A stretch of 9,697 nt of DNA, from NCBI GenBank assembly GCA_964507035.1, contig CAZDOQ010000058.1, positions 1 through 9,697 of the forward strand. The letters are read 5' to 3'. Source of the DNA: Pseudolachnospira sp964507035 (GTDB lineage Bacteria; Bacillota; Clostridia; Lachnospirales; Lachnospiraceae). The first letter of the stretch is position 1. Each line of letters starts with the position of its first letter. A program made the translations under genes and the position numbers. Below are positions 6,977 through 9,697 of the stretch, piece by piece. The notes under the pieces were generated by a model. That model did no database searches. It worked only from the letters and a program-made list of their open reading frames with translations, and was not told the origin of the DNA.

Positions 6977-8254
6977 ATGGAAAAGAAACCTTTTGTGACC
7001 AAAGAACAGCTGGAGGAGATTGTGGCCCAGCACCCTACGCCCTTTCATCTGTATGATGAAAAGGGGATCCGGGAGAATGCCCGGCTGGTGCGGAAGGCCT
7101 TTGCCTGGAATCCAGGCTATAAAGAGTATTTTGCAGTGAAGGCCAACGCCAACCCGGCCATCTTGCAGATTTTTAAGGAGGAGGGCTGCGGCTGCGACTG
7201 CTCCTCCCTGACGGAGTTGATGCTCTCCAAAGCCTGCGGCATCACCGGGGAGAATATCATGTTCTCCTCCAACGACACCCCGGCGGAGGAGTTTGTCTAC
7301 GCCCGGAAGCTGGGCGCCATTGTAAACCTGGACGATATCACCCACATTGACTTCCTGGAGCAAAACGGCGGGATTCCGGAGACTATTAGCTGCCGGTATA
7401 ATCCCGGCGGCGTCTTTGAGTTTGGCAACGGCATCATGGACAACCCGGGGGATGCCAAGTACGGCATGACCACAGCGCAGATTTTTGAGGCTTTCCGGAT
7501 TCTCAAAGAGAAGGGAGCCAGGAAGTTTGGCATCCATGCGTTTTTGGCCAGCAACACCGTGTCCAACGACTATTATCCCACCCTGGCCAAGAAGCTATTT
7601 GAACTGGCGGTGGCGCTGAAGGAGAAGACCGGCTCGGATATCCGGTTCATCAACCTGTCCGGCGGCGTGGGCATTCCCTACCGGCCGGATCAGGAGCCCA
7701 ACGATATCTTAAAGATCGGCGAAGGGGTCCGGCAGGTGTATGAGGAGGTGCTGGTGCCGGCGGGACTGGGCCACGTGGCTCTGTACACGGAGATGGGCCG
7801 CTTCATGATGGGCCCTTACGGTTGCCTGGTCACCCGGGCCATCCATGAAAAGCACACCTACAAGGAGTACATTGGCGTGGACGCCTGTGCGGCCAATCTG
7901 ATGCGTCCGGCCATGTACGGTGCGTACCACCATATCACCGTCATGGGCAAGGAAGATCAGCCCTGCGATCACAAGTATGATGTCACCGGCTGCCTCTGCG
8001 AGAACAACGACAAGTTTGCCGTGGACCGGATGCTGCCCAAGATCGACATGGAAGACCTGCTGGTGATTCATGACACCGGCGCCCACGGCTTCTCCATGGG
8101 CTACAATTACAACGGACGGCTCCGCTCGGCGGAGGTGCTTCTGAAGGAGGACGGCAGCACCCAGCTGATCCGCCGGGCCGAGACTCCTCATGATCTGTTT
8201 GCCACCCTGGATGTGACAGGCGTGCAGATCCCCTACGAGGATGTGGAGCACTGA
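6977..8254 (+). CDS. lysA: Diaminopimelate decarboxylase family protein (PLP, fold III)
   Basis: 425 residues. It probably removes CO2 from meso-diaminopimelate to give L-lysine, the last step of lysine synthesis, using pyridoxal phosphate. Lys55 in YFAVKANANP is the expected Schiff-base lysine. SGGVGIPY (228-235) is the phosphate-binding glycine loop. CENNDKFAVDRMLP begins with Cys341-Glu342, the dimer-contributed active-site pair. DTGAHGFSMGYNYNGRLR carries the conserved C-terminal Tyr/Asn. Two motifs differ from the textbook enzyme: HIGSQ is replaced by HAFLAS (187-192) and EPGR by EMGR (272-275). As I recall, this variant is common in anaerobic clostridia. A GAGAGG site lies 22 bp after pyk, in the intergenic gap, which indicates co-transcription. 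Another substrate within the family is possible but less likely. A hairpin follows the stop. Confidence 0.9.
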   Translation: MEKKPFVTKEQLEEIVAQHPTPFHLYDEKGIRENARLVRKAFAWNPGYKEYFAVKANANPAILQIFKEEGCGCDCSSLTELMLSKACGITGENIMFSSNDTPAEEFVYARKLGAIVNLDDITHIDFLEQNGGIPETISCRYNPGGVFEFGNGIMDNPGDAKYGMTTAQIFEAFRILKEKGARKFGIHAFLASNTVSNDYYPTLAKKLFELAVALKEKTGSDIRFINLSGGVGIPYRPDQEPNDILKIGEGVRQVYEEVLVPAGLGHVALYTEMGRFMMGPYGCLVTRAIHEKHTYKEYIGVDACAANLMRPAMYGAYHHITVMGKEDQPCDHKYDVTGCLCENNDKFAVDRMLPKIDMEDLLVIHDTGAHGFSMGYNYNGRLRSAEVLLKEDGSTQLIRRAETPHDLFATLDVTGVQIPYEDVEH

Positions 8255-8271
8255 AAAAAGAACCGATCAGC

Positions 8272-8304
8272 CAGGACAGAGTGGACAGTCTCCATTCTGT
8301 CCTG
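8272..8304 (+). terminator. Stem-loop terminator after lysA
   Basis: CAGGACAGA-GTGGA (8272-8285) pairs with TCCAT-TCTGTCCTG (8291-8304). This gives a 14-bp stem with one G-U pair and the five-base loop CAGTC. ATTTCCTTCT follows, a pyrimidine-rich but interrupted T stretch. The position 17 bp after the lysA stop fits the end of the three-gene operon. The imperfect T-tract suggests possible read-through toward recA. Confidence 0.65.
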
Positions 8305-8336
8305 ATTTCCTTCTGTCCGGAAAAGGCAAAAAGGTC

Positions 8337-8365
8337 TTGACGGAAACTATGGATGACGGTATAAT
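8337..8365 (+). promoter_or_regulatory. Distal candidate promoter upstream of recA
   Basis: TTGACG (8337-8342) and TATAAT (8360-8365) are 17 bp apart, 11 of 12 consensus bases. The start would be near 8372, with a leader of about 150 nt before recA. By consensus it is stronger than the proximal site. Confidence 0.65.
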
Positions 8366-8379
8366 AAGAATACTTCTAT

Positions 8380-8397
8380 CACTGGTATTCACCGGTG
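8380..8397 (+). other. Small hairpin in the recA leader
   Basis: CACTGGT (8380-8386) pairs with ACCGGTG (8391-8397) around the loop ATTC, a 7-bp stem with one G-U pair. It lies about eight bases after the start of the distal promoter. TGTTTCCTATTTTTCTT follows. It may be a 5' stabilising hairpin or a weak attenuator. The tract is not a clean U run. Confidence 0.35.
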
Positions 8398-8452
8398 TGT
8401 TTCCTATTTTTCTTGACCTGCGGATCATCTGGCGAAAGGTCCTGGTTTCCTG

Positions 8453-8484
8453 TTGACAATCTCCCGAAAGTATATTACTATAAT
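8453..8484 (+). promoter_or_regulatory. Proximal recA promoter
   Basis: TTGACA (8453-8458) is an exact -35. The matching -10 is ambiguous. TACTAT (8476-8481) is at 17 bp but is only a four-of-six match. TATAAT (8479-8484) is perfect but 20 bp away. The LexA box begins 8 bp after the TATAAT, so repressor bound there would cover the start site. Confidence 0.6.
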
Positions 8485-8492
8485 TAAAGAGG

Positions 8493-8506
8493 CGAACATT
8501 CGTTCG
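8493..8506 (+). promoter_or_regulatory. LexA (SOS) box of recA
   Basis: CGAACATTCGTTCG has perfect palindromic arms CGAAC/GTTCG around a four-base centre. This matches the Gram-positive LexA operator (CGAAC-N4-GTTCG type; the Bacillus consensus CGAACRNRYGTTYC differs at two of the scored bases). It lies between the proximal -10 and the recA ribosome binding site, downstream of both promoters, so LexA can block both. DNA damage induction of recA is inferred. Confidence 0.88.
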
Positions 8507-8520
8507 TAGTGGAGGGTTAT

Positions 8521-9588
8521 ATGATTAGCGAAGAAAAGAGAAAAGCGCTAGAAAATGCGGTGGCGCAGATTGAAAAGACCTATGGTAAAGGATCGGTGAT
8601 GAAGCTGGGGGATGAAAATTCCCATTTGAACGTGGAGGTGATTCCCACCGGTTCCCTGAGCCTGGATCTGGCTTTGGGCGTGGGCGGACTGCCCCGGGGC
8701 CGGGTGGTGGAAATCTACGGACCGGAGTCCAGCGGTAAGACCACCGTGGCCCTGCGGATGATTGCGGAAGCCCAGAAGCGGGACGGAATTGCCGGCTTCA
8801 TAGACGCGGAGCATGCCCTGGACCCGGTTTACGCCAAAAATATTGGGGTGGATATAGACAATCTGTACATTTCCCAGCCGGATAACGGGGAGCAGGCCCT
8901 GGAGATCGCCGAGGCCATGGTCCGCTCCGGCGCCCTGGATATCATCGTGGTGGACTCGGTGGCGGCGCTGGTCCCCAAGATGGAGATTGACGGGGAGATG
9001 GGGGACACCCAGGTGGGACTTCAGGCCCGGCTCATGTCCAAGGCACTTCGGAAACTCACCGCGGTCATCTCCAAGTTCAACTGCATTGTGATCTTCATCA
9101 ACCAGCTCCGGGAGAAGGTGGGCATGGCCTACGGGAATCCGGAGGTGACCACCGGCGGCCGGGCCTTGAAATTCTATTCCTCCGTCCGCCTGGAAGTGCG
9201 CCGGGGCGAGGCTTTAAAGCAAAACGGAGAGCAGATCGGCAGCCGGGCCCGGATTAAAGTGGTGAAAAACAAAGTGGCGCCGCCTTTTAGGGAGACGGAA
9301 GTGGATATCATTTTCGGCCAGGGCCTCTCCAGCGAGGGGGATATTCTGGACCTGGGAGCCAAGGTGGGTATTGTGGACAAAAGCGGATCCTGGTATGCCT
9401 ATAACGGGGAAAAGATCGGCCAGGGCCGGGAGGCTGCCAAGCGCTTCCTGAGAGAAAATCCTGCTATTATGGAGGAAATTGAGGCCAAAGTGCGGGCCCA
9501 TTTCAGCAAAAAAGAGGAAGAGAAGACCCAGGCGGCAGGAGCGGCGGCCAAAGCGGGGACCGTCCCCGGGCCGGAGCCGGAGGAGTGA
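8521..9588 (+). CDS. recA: Recombinase RecA
   Basis: 355 residues, a normal length. RecA forms ATP-dependent filaments on single-stranded DNA, carries out homologous strand exchange, and triggers LexA self-cleavage in the SOS response. Seen in order: Walker A GPESSGKT (67-74), Walker B DIIVVDS (140-146), the KMEIDGEMGDTQVGLQAR region with loop L1 (153-170), INQLREKVG (193-201), and loop L2 GNPEVTTGGRALKFYSS (205-221). The C domain ends in an Ala/Gly/Pro-rich tail with acidic residues PEPEE. ATG 8521 is chosen because GGAGG (8511-8515) precedes it by five bases. The in-frame GTG at 8509 overlaps that site and would add four residues absent from usual RecA. No intein or break is seen. It stands alone, with its own promoter and SOS box. 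Confidence 0.99.
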   Translation: MISEEKRKALENAVAQIEKTYGKGSVMKLGDENSHLNVEVIPTGSLSLDLALGVGGLPRGRVVEIYGPESSGKTTVALRMIAEAQKRDGIAGFIDAEHALDPVYAKNIGVDIDNLYISQPDNGEQALEIAEAMVRSGALDIIVVDSVAALVPKMEIDGEMGDTQVGLQARLMSKALRKLTAVISKFNCIVIFINQLREKVGMAYGNPEVTTGGRALKFYSSVRLEVRRGEALKQNGEQIGSRARIKVVKNKVAPPFRETEVDIIFGQGLSSEGDILDLGAKVGIVDKSGSWYAYNGEKIGQGREAAKRFLRENPAIMEEIEAKVRAHFSKKEEEKTQAAGAAAKAGTVPGPEPEE

Positions 9589-9697
9589 TCCCGGCGGATC
9601 TTGGTTGGACAGAGAGTCGGAGGCGGGGCTGAGGGCTGAATATTACTTGAGTTTCCGCGAATTGCAATAAAAAGATGGATATGTCTTCCCAAAGTAC
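9589..9697. other. Spacer after recA, no supported gene
   Basis: Only a small imperfect hairpin, GATCC-CGGC-GGATC (9587-9600), overlaps the recA stop, and no T-tract follows it, so it is not a convincing terminator. An ATG near 9675 opens a frame to the window edge but lacks a ribosome binding site and is too short to identify. Confidence 0.5.

Noticed and set aside
6914..7537. Minus-strand open frame of 207 codons overlapping lysA, and others opposite pyk and recA
   Set aside because: Antisense shadows of well-identified genes, with no ribosome binding site and no recognisable domain.
8349..8456. Small hydrophobic open frame of 35 codons in the lysA-recA spacer
   Set aside because: Its ATG lies upstream of the start expected from the distal promoter and overlaps the promoter itself, and there is no good ribosome binding site. 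It looks like chance.
8509..8520. GTG at 8509 as recA start
   Set aside because: It overlaps the GGAGG site that serves ATG 8521 and would add four residues not usual for RecA.
9587..9600. GATCC-CGGC-GGATC as a recA terminator
   Set aside because: Short stem overlapping the stop codon with no T-tract after it.

Overview
The window looks like chromosomal DNA from a strict anaerobe of the Bacillota, class Clostridia, most likely Oscillospiraceae or close kin. This is recall from protein character, not a search. The pointers are G+C-rich genes separated by AT-rich spacers, strong AGGAGG-type ribosome binding sites, a Gram-positive-type LexA box before recA, the clostridial form of diaminopimelate decarboxylase, and a very long oxygen-sensitive-type 2-hydroxyacyl-CoA dehydratase/activase fusion. 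No mobile element, tRNA, rRNA or CRISPR array was seen.

Layout. Positions 1-4328 on the minus strand hold one giant gene that runs off the left edge. It encodes at least 1442 residues: two activase (BcrA/BadF/HgdC-type ATPase) domains in tandem, a cysteine-rich link, a DUF2229-type region and a HgdD-like reductase/dehydratase region. Positions 4329-4684 are an AT-rich divergent spacer with an exact-consensus promoter (TTGACA-17 bp-TATAAT) for the plus-strand genes, a weaker candidate promoter for the minus gene, and three 11-bp-spaced GGTWA repeats.

The plus-strand genes form a compact probable operon. First is a rhomboid-fold membrane protein without visible catalytic residues and with a C-terminal zinc-finger-like tail (4685-5515). 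It overlaps by 4 bp with pyruvate kinase pyk (5512-6954), and lysA follows 22 bp later (6977-8254). A long stem-loop at 8272-8304 probably ends this unit. recA (8521-9588) follows with its own control region: two candidate promoters, a hairpin, and a LexA/SOS box just before the ribosome binding site. The last 109 bp hold no supported gene.

Functionally, the operon joins the last step of glycolysis (ATP and pyruvate) with the last step of lysine synthesis, plus an uncharacterised membrane protein. The divergent gene encodes an ATP-driven low-potential electron-transfer enzyme typical of fermentative anaerobes. recA is an independent SOS-controlled unit. The most interesting object is the fused double activase, in which both halves keep the pair of iron-sulfur cysteines at the same spacing.
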